From: JAEVLT01 sp050496765
GTDB lineage: Bacteria; Bacillota; Bacilli; Bacillales; Cytobacillaceae
Length of the DNA stretch: 64,000 nucleotides
Direction: 5' to 3'
Assembly (NCBI RefSeq): GCF_050496765.1
Contig: NZ_JBNWEO010000013.1
Span: 248,001 to 312,000, forward strand
Numbering within the stretch: the first letter of the stretch is position 1; each line of letters starts with the position of its first letter. Both the position numbers and the translations under genes were made by a program. Shown here in pieces: positions 51,100 through 60,057 of this stretch. The notes beneath the pieces were generated by a model, which saw only the letters and a list, made by a program, of their open reading frames with translations, did not search any database and was not told the origin of the DNA.

Positions 51100-53265
51100 A
51101 TGCTTTGTCAAATGTGTAAAGAAAACCAAGCAAATCTGCATCTAAGTGTGAATATTAATGGACAACATAAAGAAATGAATCTATGCCATGTATGTTATGA
51201 AAAGGAAAAGAAAGCCCTTGGTGCCAATTTCGGAGCACCATTCAACTCCTTTGGAAATTTTCCATTTGATCAATTTTTCTCGGCAAAAAATAATCCGTTT
51301 GGACAGCCGAGTCAACAGGCGAATAGTAACTTTCACCAGCTGCAAACAGAACAAAAAGGCGGAAATGGCTTCATAGACCAATTTGGCCGCAATTTAACAC
51401 AGCTGGCGAAAGCAGGTTTAATTGATCCGGTCATTGGCCGTGATGAAGAAATTAAACGGGTGATTGAAATTTTGAATCGCCGCAATAAAAACAACCCTGT
51501 GTTAATTGGTGAACCTGGGGTTGGTAAAACAGCCATTGCTGAAGGACTTGCCCTTAAAATCGCCGAAGGACAGGTTCCTGGAAAACTGCAAAATAAAGAA
51601 GTTTACTTGCTTGATGTTGCTTCCCTTGTTGCGAATACAGGCATCCGTGGACAATTTGAGGAACGGATGAAGCAACTGATCGCCGAATTGCAAAAACGGA
51701 AAAACGTGATTCTCTTTATCGATGAAATTCACCTGCTTGTTGGTGCTGGTTCTGCAGAAGGTTCAATGGATGCAGGCAATATTTTAAAACCTGCTTTGGC
51801 AAGAGGCGAACTGCAAGTTGTCGGGGCAACGACGTTGAAGGAGTATCGCCAAATCGAAAAAGATTCTGCTTTAGAGCGCCGCTTCCAGCCTGTTCATGTA
51901 CTTGAACCGTCGCTAGATGCTGCCGTTGAAATTTTAAAAGGAATCCAAGCGAAGTATGAAGATTTCCATGAAGTCAAATACTCAGAAGAAGCGATCAAAG
52001 CTTGCGTACAGCTATCGCACCGCTATCTTCAAGACCGCTTTCTGCCAGATAAGGCAATCGACTTACTTGATGAAGCCGGGTCAAAACTGAACTTGACTTC
52101 CGACTACAAAAGCGCTGAGCAAATCGAAAACAGGCTAAAAGAAATTGCTAAAGAAAAAGAAGATGCTTTAAAAGCCGAAAACTATGAAAAAGCAGCAACA
52201 TTGCGCGATGAAGAAGCAAAGTTGGAAAAATCGCTAAACACTGCTGCCGCTTCTGAAAGACCGGTTGTTGACGTCGCGCATATTCAAGAAATTATTGAAC
52301 AAAAAACAGGTATACCTGTTGGCAAGCTGCAAGAAGATGAGCAAGTGAAGATGAAACATCTTGAAGAAAACATTAACCGGAAAGTGATTGGACAAGCCGA
52401 GGCTGTGAAAAAGGTTGCAAAGGCAATCCGAAGAAGCCGAGCCGGCTTAAAATCAAAGCATCGTCCGATTGGTTCTTTTCTCTTCGTCGGGCCGACCGGT
52501 GTCGGTAAAACAGAATTAACCAAAACCCTTGCAGAAGAGCTATTTGGCTCAAAGGACTCGATGATACGACTTGATATGAGCGAATATATGGAAAAACACA
52601 GCGTCTCAAAATTGATTGGTTCACCGCCAGGATACGTAGGCCATGATGAAGCCGGCCAACTGACAGAAAAAGTGCGCCGAAATCCTTATAGCATCATTTT
52701 GCTGGATGAAATTGAAAAAGCGCACCCGGATGTACAGCATATGTTTCTGCAAATAATGGAAGACGGCCGCCTTACAGACAGCCAGGGAAGAACTGTAAGT
52801 TTCAAAGATACGGTTATTATTATGACGAGCAATGCTGGCGTCGGCCATAAAGCCATTCATGTCGGTTTTGGAAAAAATGATGTTGAAGAAGAATCAAGCA
52901 TCATCGACTCATTGGGCAGTTTCTTTAAGCCTGAATTCCTTAACCGTTTTGACAGCATTATTGAATTCAAGGCTCTTGAAAAAGAACATCTGCTTTCAAT
53001 CGTTGACTTGATGTTAAACGAGCTGCAAGAAGCTTTAAAAGAACAACAGCTTGAACTAACAATCAGCCCTGAAGCAAAAGAAAAACTCGCGGAACTCGGC
53101 TTCAATCCAATCTTTGGCGCCCGTCCATTGCGCCGTGTCATCCAAGAACAATTGGAAGATCAGATTGCTGACTTTATTCTTGATCAGCCGGAAGCCAGAA
53201 TACTGGCAGCTGTCGTAAATGATGGCGAATTAAGCGTGACCGCCGAAACAGTTACCTCAAAATAA
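51100..53265 (+). CDS. clpE: ATP-dependent Clp unfoldase ClpE
   Basis: HSP100 unfoldase of 721 residues partnering ClpP. An N-terminal zinc finger (Cys3, Cys6, Cys29, Cys32) identifies ClpE and not ClpC. AAA-1 has GEPGVGKTAIAEG and ILFIDEIHLLVGAG; a UVR segment lies near 350-370 (NYEKAATLRDEEAKLEK); AAA-2 has GPTGVGKTELTK; the C-terminal D2-small domain follows. Heat-inducible through CtsR. ATG 51100 follows GAGGAGG. Confidence 0.97.
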   Translation: MLCQMCKENQANLHLSVNINGQHKEMNLCHVCYEKEKKALGANFGAPFNSFGNFPFDQFFSAKNNPFGQPSQQANSNFHQLQTEQKGGNGFIDQFGRNLTQLAKAGLIDPVIGRDEEIKRVIEILNRRNKNNPVLIGEPGVGKTAIAEGLALKIAEGQVPGKLQNKEVYLLDVASLVANTGIRGQFEERMKQLIAELQKRKNVILFIDEIHLLVGAGSAEGSMDAGNILKPALARGELQVVGATTLKEYRQIEKDSALERRFQPVHVLEPSLDAAVEILKGIQAKYEDFHEVKYSEEAIKACVQLSHRYLQDRFLPDKAIDLLDEAGSKLNLTSDYKSAEQIENRLKEIAKEKEDALKAENYEKAATLRDEEAKLEKSLNTAAASERPVVDVAHIQEIIEQKTGIPVGKLQEDEQVKMKHLEENINRKVIGQAEAVKKVAKAIRRSRAGLKSKHRPIGSFLFVGPTGVGKTELTKTLAEELFGSKDSMIRLDMSEYMEKHSVSKLIGSPPGYVGHDEAGQLTEKVRRNPYSIILLDEIEKAHPDVQHMFLQIMEDGRLTDSQGRTVSFKDTVIIMTSNAGVGHKAIHVGFGKNDVEEESSIIDSLGSFFKPEFLNRFDSIIEFKALEKEHLLSIVDLMLNELQEALKEQQLELTISPEAKEKLAELGFNPIFGARPLRRVIQEQLEDQIADFILDQPEARILAAVVNDGELSVTAETVTSK

Positions 53266-53278
53266 TCAAAACCAAAAA

Positions 53279-53312
53279 CACGAAGCACAATCCTTGTGCT
53301 TCGTGCTTTTTT
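53279..53312 (+). terminator. Terminator after clpE
   Basis: Perfect 11-bp stem CACGAAGCACA/TGTGCTTCGTG followed by CTTTTTT. Confidence 0.93.
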
Positions 53313-53343
53313 GGTCTAGGAAATAATAAATTGTTTTCCCGTT

Positions 53344-53368
53344 AAAAAAAACGGTGTGAACACCGTTT
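53344..53368 (-). terminator. Terminator after mhqR
   Basis: Stem AAACGGTGT/ACACCGTTT on the minus strand followed by a T run, overlapping the mhqR stop. Confidence 0.85.
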
Positions 53369-53807
53369 AAAATTTGCCTGCAGGCAGTCCTAATTTTTTT
53401 AACAATCGAATGGCATCTGCCTTTTCTGTATCCGTTAAACTGGACATCAGTTCATCAATTCGCTCTGCATGTTCCGGAAAAATTTCTTCAATCAGTGCTT
53501 GGCCTTCCTCAGTTATTTGAGCATAGGTAACGCGGCGGTCATTTGGGCAGGCAACACGCCTTAACAAGCCCTTTTGTTCGAGTTTGTCGACAACATAAGT
53601 GATGCTGCCGCTTGCCAGCAAAATTTTACCCCCAATTTGCTGCAAAGGCTGATCCCCTTTATGATAAAGAAGTTCAAGAACAGCGAACTCAGTCGGATTC
53701 AAGCCGTTCTGTTGAATCGCCTTATTTACATGCTCATTAATGGCTTTATAAGCTCTGGAAAGAACAATAAATAGTTTTAGCGATTGAGCTATTGAATCCT
53801 TCTCCAT
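53367..53807 (-). CDS. mhqR: MarR-family repressor MhqR
   Basis: MarR-type winged-helix regulator of 146 residues. The core HKGDQPLQQIGGKILLASGS then ITYVVDKLEQKGLL matches B. subtilis MhqR (YkvE), the quinone- and hydroquinone-responsive repressor of azoreductase and dioxygenase genes. I start at ATG 53807; the leading eight residues to 53831 are not conserved. It is divergent from the kinase gene as in B. subtilis; motAB, which intervene there, are missing here. Confidence 0.87.
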   Translation of the reverse strand: MEKDSIAQSLKLFIVLSRAYKAINEHVNKAIQQNGLNPTEFAVLELLYHKGDQPLQQIGGKILLASGSITYVVDKLEQKGLLRRVACPNDRRVTYAQITEEGQALIEEIFPEHAERIDELMSSLTDTEKADAIRLLKKLGLPAGKF

Positions 53808-53880
53808 TGTAACAATCACCCTTTTTAACAATCAGAATTCGTACCATTGATACATCATTTTTGATTTCCTAACATTTTTC

Positions 53881-53930
53881 AAATATCTCAATTTCAAAAT
53901 TATTATAAGAAAATTTTACTAAACTGTCAA
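53881..53930 (-). promoter_or_regulatory. mhqR promoter with operator-like motif
   Basis: On the minus strand TTGACA (53930-53925), 17-bp spacer and TATAAT (53907-53902) form a consensus SigA promoter. Immediately downstream the motif AAATATCTCAATTTCAAAATT (plus strand, from 53881) resembles the one upstream of azoR, so autoregulation is likely (inference). Confidence 0.6.
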
Positions 53931-54134
53931 TTTGCTTCGATTTCGGTTGTAATAAGGATCTAGTTGTTCATTATCTTTTACAACCATTCTTAATGACCGT
54001 TTCTCGAGGTTCACTCCCATTTTTAAGCAGCATTCAATTCGTTGGATTGTGCCGCACTTTTTCCCTATTCTTGCGTCCATTCGTCCGTGAAAATGGTATA
54101 ATAAAAACAGTCAATTTTTACTAGAGGTTTTTAT

Positions 54135-55628
54135 ATGAAAAAAATTCACGGCAATGGTTTACTCTATATTTTAATTGTTATTCTTCCCGTCGTACTTTTT
54201 GGCAGCTATTTTTTCAACGGAATTATCAAGCAGGAGAAGGAGGAAAGAAAGAACCAGGCTATTTGGGTTGGATCCATTCATCAAAAAAACTGGGATCAAT
54301 TCATCAGTGAAACATTAACAAGCTTAAGTATCCTCTCCATGTCAGTAAATACAAACCTAGATTCACCGGATAAAATTCAGCCGTTGTTAAAACAAATTCA
54401 AAATCGTGATCCACGGTACGGTGAATTATTTTTGCTGAACCGAAACGGAAAAGTGCTTACTGAATCAGATCCTATTTCTTTGACGCCTAATTTTTCCCAA
54501 ATGGATTATATTCATGAAGCGTTAAGGATGAATGATACCATCATTTCAAATCACCCGGAAACAGGAAAGAACGGGCAGAAGATTATTGGGCTGGCTGTTC
54601 CAGTTTCTGACGAAAACCATACGCTTAAGGGCCTTTTTGTTGCCCAGCTAAGAATCGATTACATCGCCAATCTGATGAAAGTCCTTACACCCGATTCAGA
54701 AGTGGTGATCGCCAATGGCACGAATACGGTTATAACAAACGCCAACAGGCTTCATCCGCCTTTGGAAAACAGCGATTGGGTAAAGGTGCCGCTAAACAAT
54801 CTGCCGTGGAATGTCAACGTAAAAATAGCGAAGCAGGATTGGAAAGTCATCAGCAAGGAGTTTGCCGAAAAGATTTTGCCAGTGCTTATCGTTGTCCATG
54901 TTTTTTACCTTTTATTAAAATATTTTTTACTAAAAAGACAAGCCAGAGAAGAGAAGAAACAAAACGAAGCACAAAAACTGGAGCTTGTCGGCACCCTAGC
55001 GGCAAGTACGGCGCACGAAATTCGCAACCCGCTTACCGGTGTAAAAGGTCTGATTCAGTTGTTAAGCGAAAAATACTCTGCCCCGGAGGATCATTATTAT
55101 TTTGACGTGATTCATAAAGAACTCGATCGAATCAATGAGATTGTCAGTGAATTTTTGATACTTGGGAAACCAACTGCTCAGAAACTTGAGGTTGTGAATC
55201 TAACGGAAACAATCGATGAACTAAGACCGATCATTATATCAGACGGTCATCTTCACAATGTCGATTGTGTTTGGCGACTTCCATCTGAACCTGTCAATGT
55301 AGAGTGTGTCAAAGACCAAATGAAGCAAGTGGTCTTAAACATCACTAAAAATGCGTTTGAATCAATTGATGGCAAAGGAACATTGGAAATCACCCTTAAA
55401 AAGCAGAATCAGGATTGTGAGATCAAAATAGCCGACAACGGCAAAGGAATTCCAAAAGAAGAGTTAAAGAAAATATTTCAACCATTTTACACCTCAAAAA
55501 AAACAGGCACCGGTCTCGGTTTGGTCGTATGCAAACGAATTGTTCATTCATTTGGCGGAACCATTCAGGTTGAAAGCCAGGTTAATGCTGGAACAACTAT
55601 CACAATCCAACTGCCACTAGCCTTGTAA
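54135..55628 (+). CDS. kinD: Sensor histidine kinase, KinD-like
   Basis: Membrane kinase of 497 residues: TM1 (about 8-28), an extracellular dCache-like sensor (about 35-240), TM2 (about 250-270), HisKA with STAHEIRNPLTGVKG (phospho-His near 298) and HATPase with NITKNAFES, DNGKGIP and GTGLGLVVCK. Position beside mhqR, and the domain order, fit KinD, which phosphorylates Spo0F. Orthology is by synteny; another phosphorelay kinase is possible. ATG 54135 follows AGAGG. Confidence 0.8.
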   Translation: MKKIHGNGLLYILIVILPVVLFGSYFFNGIIKQEKEERKNQAIWVGSIHQKNWDQFISETLTSLSILSMSVNTNLDSPDKIQPLLKQIQNRDPRYGELFLLNRNGKVLTESDPISLTPNFSQMDYIHEALRMNDTIISNHPETGKNGQKIIGLAVPVSDENHTLKGLFVAQLRIDYIANLMKVLTPDSEVVIANGTNTVITNANRLHPPLENSDWVKVPLNNLPWNVNVKIAKQDWKVISKEFAEKILPVLIVVHVFYLLLKYFLLKRQAREEKKQNEAQKLELVGTLAASTAHEIRNPLTGVKGLIQLLSEKYSAPEDHYYFDVIHKELDRINEIVSEFLILGKPTAQKLEVVNLTETIDELRPIIISDGHLHNVDCVWRLPSEPVNVECVKDQMKQVVLNITKNAFESIDGKGTLEITLKKQNQDCEIKIADNGKGIPKEELKKIFQPFYTSKKTGTGLGLVVCKRIVHSFGGTIQVESQVNAGTTITIQLPLAL

Positions 55629-55662
55629 ATCGTTCCTAATCTTTAGGAGCGGTTTATTTTTT
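55627..55662 (+). terminator. Terminator after the kinase gene
   Basis: Stem AAATCGTTCCTAA/TTAGGAGCGGTTT followed by ATTTTTT. Confidence 0.85.
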
Positions 55663-55734
55663 AGGAATCCGAAAGATTAAATTTATCTTTTTCAAAAATT
55701 TATGTAAGATAAAGATGGTAGAAAAGAACAATTG

Positions 55735-55895
55735 GCGGAAGCGCCTTGGTCAGCCCAGACAAGCTTAAGACGGCACCCGCAGGACGATCCTGACCTCCGG
55801 AGGGGGACGGCTTAAGACATCGAGCTGTTCAAAGCAGAGCTTCTCACAAGCAACTCGAAGATGCTTTTCGGGGATGAAAACTGGCTAGGCGCTCC
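55735..55895. repeat. bcr1-like intergenic repeat element
   Basis: About 160 bp, opening GGCGGAAGCGCCTTGGTCAG and closing CTGGCTAGGCGCTCC; the ends are imperfect inverted repeats (AGCGCCT type). The interior contains two CTTAAGAC copies flanking a GC-rich hairpin-prone segment. The edge sequence resembles the abundant palindromic repeats of Bacillus genomes (bcr1 type). The following 140 bases to 56040 contain further short inverted repeats and no gene. Confidence 0.6.
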
Positions 55896-56040
55896 TCGAA
55901 AAAGCTATCGCTTTTCCTTCGTGCGATGCTTCGCTTTCGAAGCTAATTCTTGTGGAGCTAGATTCAGTAAACTCATGCAAGGTTGTTCACAAGGTAAAAA
56001 TTTATAATTTCTAAGACCAACGAGTGAAGGAGAATGATGG

Positions 56041-57273
56041 ATGGGGCAGCAAGCAGTAATTCAGACAAAGGCAGCAGATGCCAACAGTTCAACCGTTTTT
56101 AAAATCCTGTTTATTATCGGCATCAGCCATTTATTAAATGACGCTATCCAGGCAGTTGTACCGGCAATGTTCCCAATTTTGGAAAAATCAATGGGTCTAT
56201 CCTACACCCAGCTTGGTATCATCGCTTTTTCATTAAATATGGTATCTTCGGTGATGCAGCCGGTTATCGGCTTATTTACCGACAAGAAACCAATGCCGTT
56301 CGCCCTGCCTGTTGGATTGACTTTTACATTTGCCGGTGTCCTCAGTCTCGGGTTTGCGGCCAGCTTTCAGTGGATTGTTTTGTCCGTCATTTTTATCGGA
56401 CTCGGTTCTGCCGTATTTCACCCGGAAGGATCCAGGGTAGCGCATATGGCGGCGGGAACTAGAAGAGGACTTGCCCAATCAATTTATCAGGTTGGCGGCA
56501 ATTCCGGTCAGGCTTTGGCCCCTCTTATTACGGCGTTAATTTTTGTACCTTTAGGCCAAAAAGGTGCTTCCTGGTTCTCCATTGTTGCCGCGCTGGCGGT
56601 CGTTTTGCTTACTTATATTGCCATTTGGTACAACCGGCAATTAGTACAGGCAGCTGCCTCTTTGAAAAAGAAAGCAGCGGTCAAAGGAAACCGGGACAGA
56701 GTTGCCAAAGGGGTTGGAAAAGCGTTATTTTTAATCCTGTTGCTGATCTTCGCACGGTCTTGGTACATATCCGGAATGACAAATTTTTATGCTTTTTATG
56801 CCATTCATAAATATGGCATGTCGATCCGGGAATCACAGTTTTTCTTGTTTGCCTTTCTAGTAGCCGGTGCTTTCGGAACCTTTTTTGGCGGCCCACTTTC
56901 CGACCGGTTTGGCAAGAAAAATATCATTGCCTTTTCCATGCTGGCGACGATTCCTTTTTCAGTGCTCATTCCGTATTTGCCATCCTATGCGGCCTTCCTG
57001 TTCCTTCTTGCCGCCGGCTTTATATTAATGACTAGTTTTTCGGTTACCGTTGTTTATGCTCAAGAGCTCATCCCTGGCAAAATCGGCATGATGTCAGGGC
57101 TAACCGTCGGGCTTGCATTTGGCATGGGGGCTATTGGATCAGTTGGACTGGGCTCGATCGCCGACTTAACCGGACTACCGACAATGATCGGGTTGCTCGG
57201 CCTTTTGCCAATAATCGGTCTGACAAGCTACCTCCTTCCTTCCGACAAGCAAGTAAATGCATGGAATAAATGA
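56041..57273 (+). CDS. MFS transporter, fosmidomycin-resistance (Fsr) type
   Basis: Twelve-span MFS protein of 410 residues. The first span has IGISHLLNDAIQAVVPAMFP and the signature FHPEGSRVAHMAAG, both typical of the Fsr family of drug/H+ antiporters. ATG 56041 follows GAAGGAGAATGATGG. The stop codon TGA at 57271-57273 overlaps the first bases of repeat copy C, so repeat insertion may have set the present C-terminus. The natural substrate is unknown. Confidence 0.88.
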   Translation: MGQQAVIQTKAADANSSTVFKILFIIGISHLLNDAIQAVVPAMFPILEKSMGLSYTQLGIIAFSLNMVSSVMQPVIGLFTDKKPMPFALPVGLTFTFAGVLSLGFAASFQWIVLSVIFIGLGSAVFHPEGSRVAHMAAGTRRGLAQSIYQVGGNSGQALAPLITALIFVPLGQKGASWFSIVAALAVVLLTYIAIWYNRQLVQAAASLKKKAAVKGNRDRVAKGVGKALFLILLLIFARSWYISGMTNFYAFYAIHKYGMSIRESQFFLFAFLVAGAFGTFFGGPLSDRFGKKNIIAFSMLATIPFSVLIPYLPSYAAFLFLLAAGFILMTSFSVTVVYAQELIPGKIGMMSGLTVGLAFGMGAIGSVGLGSIADLTGLPTMIGLLGLLPIIGLTSYLLPSDKQVNAWNK

Positions 57274-57425
57274 AAACTCGCCGACTGGCGAGTCCTTTGG
57301 ACGAAGACAGAGGCGTAGTTGAATTTACCACGCTCGTATACCTGCCACATCCTGTGGCACTCGCCTGACTAGGACGTCCTGTCCATCGTCCGTTCAGAAG
57401 TTATCCATATAAATTCTGATTAGCT
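57272..57425 (+). repeat. Dispersed structured repeat family 1, copy C
   Basis: Begins GAAAACTCGCC inside the stop codon of the transporter. Hairpins CTCGCC-GACT-GGCGAG (57277-57292) and GCCACA-TCC-TGTGGC (57344-57358) are perfect; the third, GGAC/GTCC, is the same as in copy A. It is about 85-90 percent identical with copy A and fills most of the gap before the hemerythrin gene. Confidence 0.87.
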
Positions 57426-57445
57426 AAAGAAAACTCAGCTAAATG

Positions 57446-57476
57446 AAAAAGATGGGAATTTTCTCCCATCTTTTCT
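57446..57476. terminator. Terminator after the hemerythrin-like gene
   Basis: Stem AAAAAGATGGGA/TCCCATCTTTT with T-rich tails. Confidence 0.8.
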
Positions 57477-57477
57477 T

Positions 57478-58005
57478 TTAACCTTTGATTTGCTGTATTT
57501 TTTGATAAAATTCCTCTTTTTCTTCATCGGATAACATTCGCTCCGCCATTGGGAAGAGGACATTTTCTTCTTTCGCAAAGTGTTCCGTTAAAATATGGTA
57601 AGCATTTTTTGCCAGGTCCTTTATGTTTTTCATCTCATCATCCGAAGTTTGAACAGCTTCTGATTTTTCCAAGAAGCTCCGAATGTATTCTTTTGCCTGA
57701 TCATGCTCATATTCCATAACAGCAATCGGGCCTGAAGTTGTCCCGATATAGGCACCCAACATAGGAAACAGCACATTTTCTTCCCGTTCTGAATGTGGGT
57801 CAAGCACTGCTTTAAATTCACTTACTTTGTTTCTTAGTTCAGCAAAATTTACAGCGATCGCTTCGTCATTCTCAATTTTTTTTGTAAGTGAAAACACTCC
57901 ATCCAACATTTCGTATAAACCTTTGTGTTCCCTTTTTAATTGAGCCAGCCCTGCAGATAATTCAACTTCAGGCATACCTGAAAATGCATTCATGCAACCA
58001 CTCAT
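57478..58005 (-). CDS. Hemerythrin-like (HHE) domain protein
   Basis: Cytosolic four-helix-bundle protein of 175 residues. Iron-ligand candidates are HKGLYEML, HSEREENVLFPML, EYEHDQAK and HFAKEENVLFPMAE, the repeated H...EE pattern of di-iron HHE domains. I start at ATG 58005 behind TGAGGTG. Related proteins sense or bind O2 or NO or repair iron-sulfur centres; the FNR-type promoter supports an anaerobic or NO role (inference). Confidence 0.88.
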   Translation of the reverse strand: MSGCMNAFSGMPEVELSAGLAQLKREHKGLYEMLDGVFSLTKKIENDEAIAVNFAELRNKVSEFKAVLDPHSEREENVLFPMLGAYIGTTSGPIAVMEYEHDQAKEYIRSFLEKSEAVQTSDDEMKNIKDLAKNAYHILTEHFAKEENVLFPMAERMLSDEEKEEFYQKIQQIKG

Positions 58006-58035
58006 TTTTTTCACCTCATTGTTTTTTCTACGTTT

Positions 58036-58078
58036 AGTATAAAAGCCCAATCAAGAAAATGGTGTGAGCGAGGTCACT
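58036..58078 (-). promoter_or_regulatory. FNR-type class II promoter of the hemerythrin-like gene
   Basis: TGTGA-GCGAGG-TCACT (58063-58078) matches TGTGA-N6-TCACA with one mismatch. The minus-strand -10 TATACT (58041-58036) predicts initiation near 58029, which puts the palindrome centre at exactly -41.5, the class II position for FNR/CRP activators. No good -35 is present, as expected for an activated promoter. Confidence 0.7.
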
Positions 58079-58834
58079 GCAACCAATGATTTTTGTTTAC
58101 GTTCTTTTCGTTGTGACAATCTCGTGAAAATTTTCTAAAATTTTCGAAAAATTTACTTCTTTTTGCTCAAAAAATATGGCAAACTTTCATATAATGGTTG
58201 TATACCATTCTGAAAGGGTGACACTATGAGCTATCCGAATTTTCGAGATTTTTACCAAAAAGCCTTAATTCCAATTGGTATGAATGACCGTACCGCATTT
58301 TCTTCAAATGACATTTCATTTTCGGCACTCCTGTCAACCCATTCGTATTGTCAAAAGTTATATATTAAAAAGTTAATAAATCCTTGATTTAGTGGGCTTT
58401 AAAATGCAAAAAACTTGCCACCCCCTAAAATCTAAGGATAATTGAGGTTACCCCACACACAACATCCCAGATTGGAAGTGACAAGTTTGTACCCTCAATT
58501 ATTAACTTATTTAATGGAATTTATCAAGCATCAAGATCAGGTAATTCGAACATTACTTACACTTCTCGTTGGAAAGGGTATGTTTGAAAAACCTGAAGAC
58601 GGATTAACCCCCGAATTTTGGACAATATCTCTCTTATTCTCTCATTTCCATTGTTTTTTAAAATTGGATTGTCTTTCGTTATTCTTCAAAAAGGCCATGC
58701 TGCTTGACAAGGAGCCTCTGCGGGCATGACTTCCCAGCCGAGCAGCCAGATGTCACAACATCGGCATCGCCAAACAAGGCTATCATGCCCGCCACTCCTA
58801 ATCAAGCTGGTGCTTTGGCTGAAGTTTGGCACTG

Positions 58835-59785
58835 TTACACTCGAACTTCCTTAATTACTAATGAACCCTGATTCTCATAGAATTCTTTTGGTGATAGATC
58901 TAGAATGCTTGAATGCATTCGTCTTTCGTTATAAAATACCATAAACTCTGTGACGACTTCATATGCTTGTGCATATGTTTCAAATTGCCATCTAGATAGG
59001 CAATCGTCCTCAAAAATCCGATGAAATGATTCGATATGGGCATTCATATTTGGCGTTTTGGGCGGTATTCTTTCATGCTCTATTTTATAATTTTCACAAA
59101 ACTCCTCGAAAGTATGAGAAATAAACTGTGGTCCATTATCTGTTCGGATAACAGGTTTTTCCAAAGCATTAAGTAGTTGGCGTTTCAGTAGTGCTCGTTG
59201 CATTGCTTGATTGACATCGCTGCCTGTACAACTCAAGCCCATATGATAATCGACAATCCCCCTGTCATAAACGTCAATAATTGACATGACAAAGAAAAAG
59301 CGGTCTTCACCTTCAACAAATCCGTATTTTATATCGGCTTCCCACATTTGATTTGAGCTAGTAATGATGCGATTTCGTGCTAGTTTTCTAGGATGCGAGA
59401 CTTTTTTCTTACGCTGTGGACGTAAGATCCCTAATTCTTTACATAATCGGTACACTTTTTTCTTGTTAATGACGAGGTTATGGTTCCGATAAAGAAACTT
59501 TGTGAGCTTGCGATAGCCATAGTTATAGGCATCGCCGGCAATCCCCTCTAATAAAAACTCCTTGATCTGTTCATCTGATACTTTTTGGCCGTCCTCTTTG
59601 AAAGAATAGCCTGGTGCTGGACGTCCCTCACTTACTTTTTTCTCTTCCACACGGTAGTTTTTTTGATAATAGTAGGTGGAACGAGGAATACCAATGATTT
59701 TTAGCACCACTGAAATGGAGTAGCCTTTTTGAATCCACTTTTCAGCTACTTCAAGTTTTTCAGCAAGTGAGGGTTTTTCTTTTTT
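58835..59785 (-). CDS. IS3-family transposase OrfB (with -1 frameshift region)
   Basis: Integrase-type DDE protein; 291 residues from GTG-like start 59710, but the reading frame extends upstream to the slippery site at 59785 as IKKEKPSLAEKLEVAEKW. Catalytic segments: WEADIKYGFV (D), IRTDNGPQFI (D) and NAHIESFHRIF (E). The N-terminal HTH_21 part precedes the rve core. The natural product is probably the OrfAB fusion. Intact frame suggests recent activity. Confidence 0.9.
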   Translation of the reverse strand, partial: KKEKPSLAEKLEVAEKWIQKGYSISVVLKIIGIPRSTYYYQKNYRVEEKKVSEGRPAPGYSFKEDGQKVSDEQIKEFLLEGIAGDAYNYGYRKLTKFLYRNHNLVINKKKVYRLCKELGILRPQRKKKVSHPRKLARNRIITSSNQMWEADIKYGFVEGEDRFFFVMSIIDVYDRGIVDYHMGLSCTGSDVNQAMQRALLKRQLLNALEKPVIRTDNGPQFISHTFEEFCENYKIEHERIPPKTPNMNAHIESFHRIFEDDCLSRWQFETYAQAYEVVTEFMVFYNERRMHSSILDLSPKEFYENQGSLVIKEVRV

Positions 59786-60057
59786 ATAAGATCACGTAAA
59801 ATCGCGATTTCAAGATCTTTTTCACCTAGTAGTATTTTTAGTTTTTCGTTTTCTTTTGACATTTCTTTTGGGTCAAGATCAGGCATAGCTGTGACATCTA
59901 CATCACCGTATTGCCCATTTTTATATTCCGTACACCAACGGCCTACCATATTAGCATTAAGATTATAGCGACGAGCCACTACCGCTTTTTTGCCAGTCTC
60001 CAAAACCTCTTTTATCACTTGTAGTTTAAATTCTTTTGAATGTTTTGTTCGTGCCAT
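59746..60057 (-). CDS. IS3-family transposase OrfA
   Basis: DNA-binding protein of 103 residues with a helix-turn-helix (KEFKLQVIKEVLETGKKAVV, then ARRYNLNANMVGRW) and a leucine-rich coiled coil near 70-95. ATG 60057 follows AAGGAGGTTG. It overlaps OrfB in the -1 frame. Confidence 0.92.
   Translation of the reverse strand: MARTKHSKEFKLQVIKEVLETGKKAVVARRYNLNANMVGRWCTEYKNGQYGDVDVTAMPDLDPKEMSKENEKLKILLGEKDLEIAILRDLIKKKNPHLLKNLK
59779..59785 (-). promoter_or_regulatory. Programmed -1 ribosomal frameshift site
   Basis: AAAAAAG (A-AAA-AAG slippery heptamer) on the minus strand near the end of orfA; slipping back one base joins orfA to orfB, the standard route to IS3 OrfAB transposase. Confidence 0.75.

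Noticed and set aside
58442..58729. Independent 95-residue protein
   Set aside because: Its first part is the 5' end of the outer-element transposase and the rest is read into the IS3 end.
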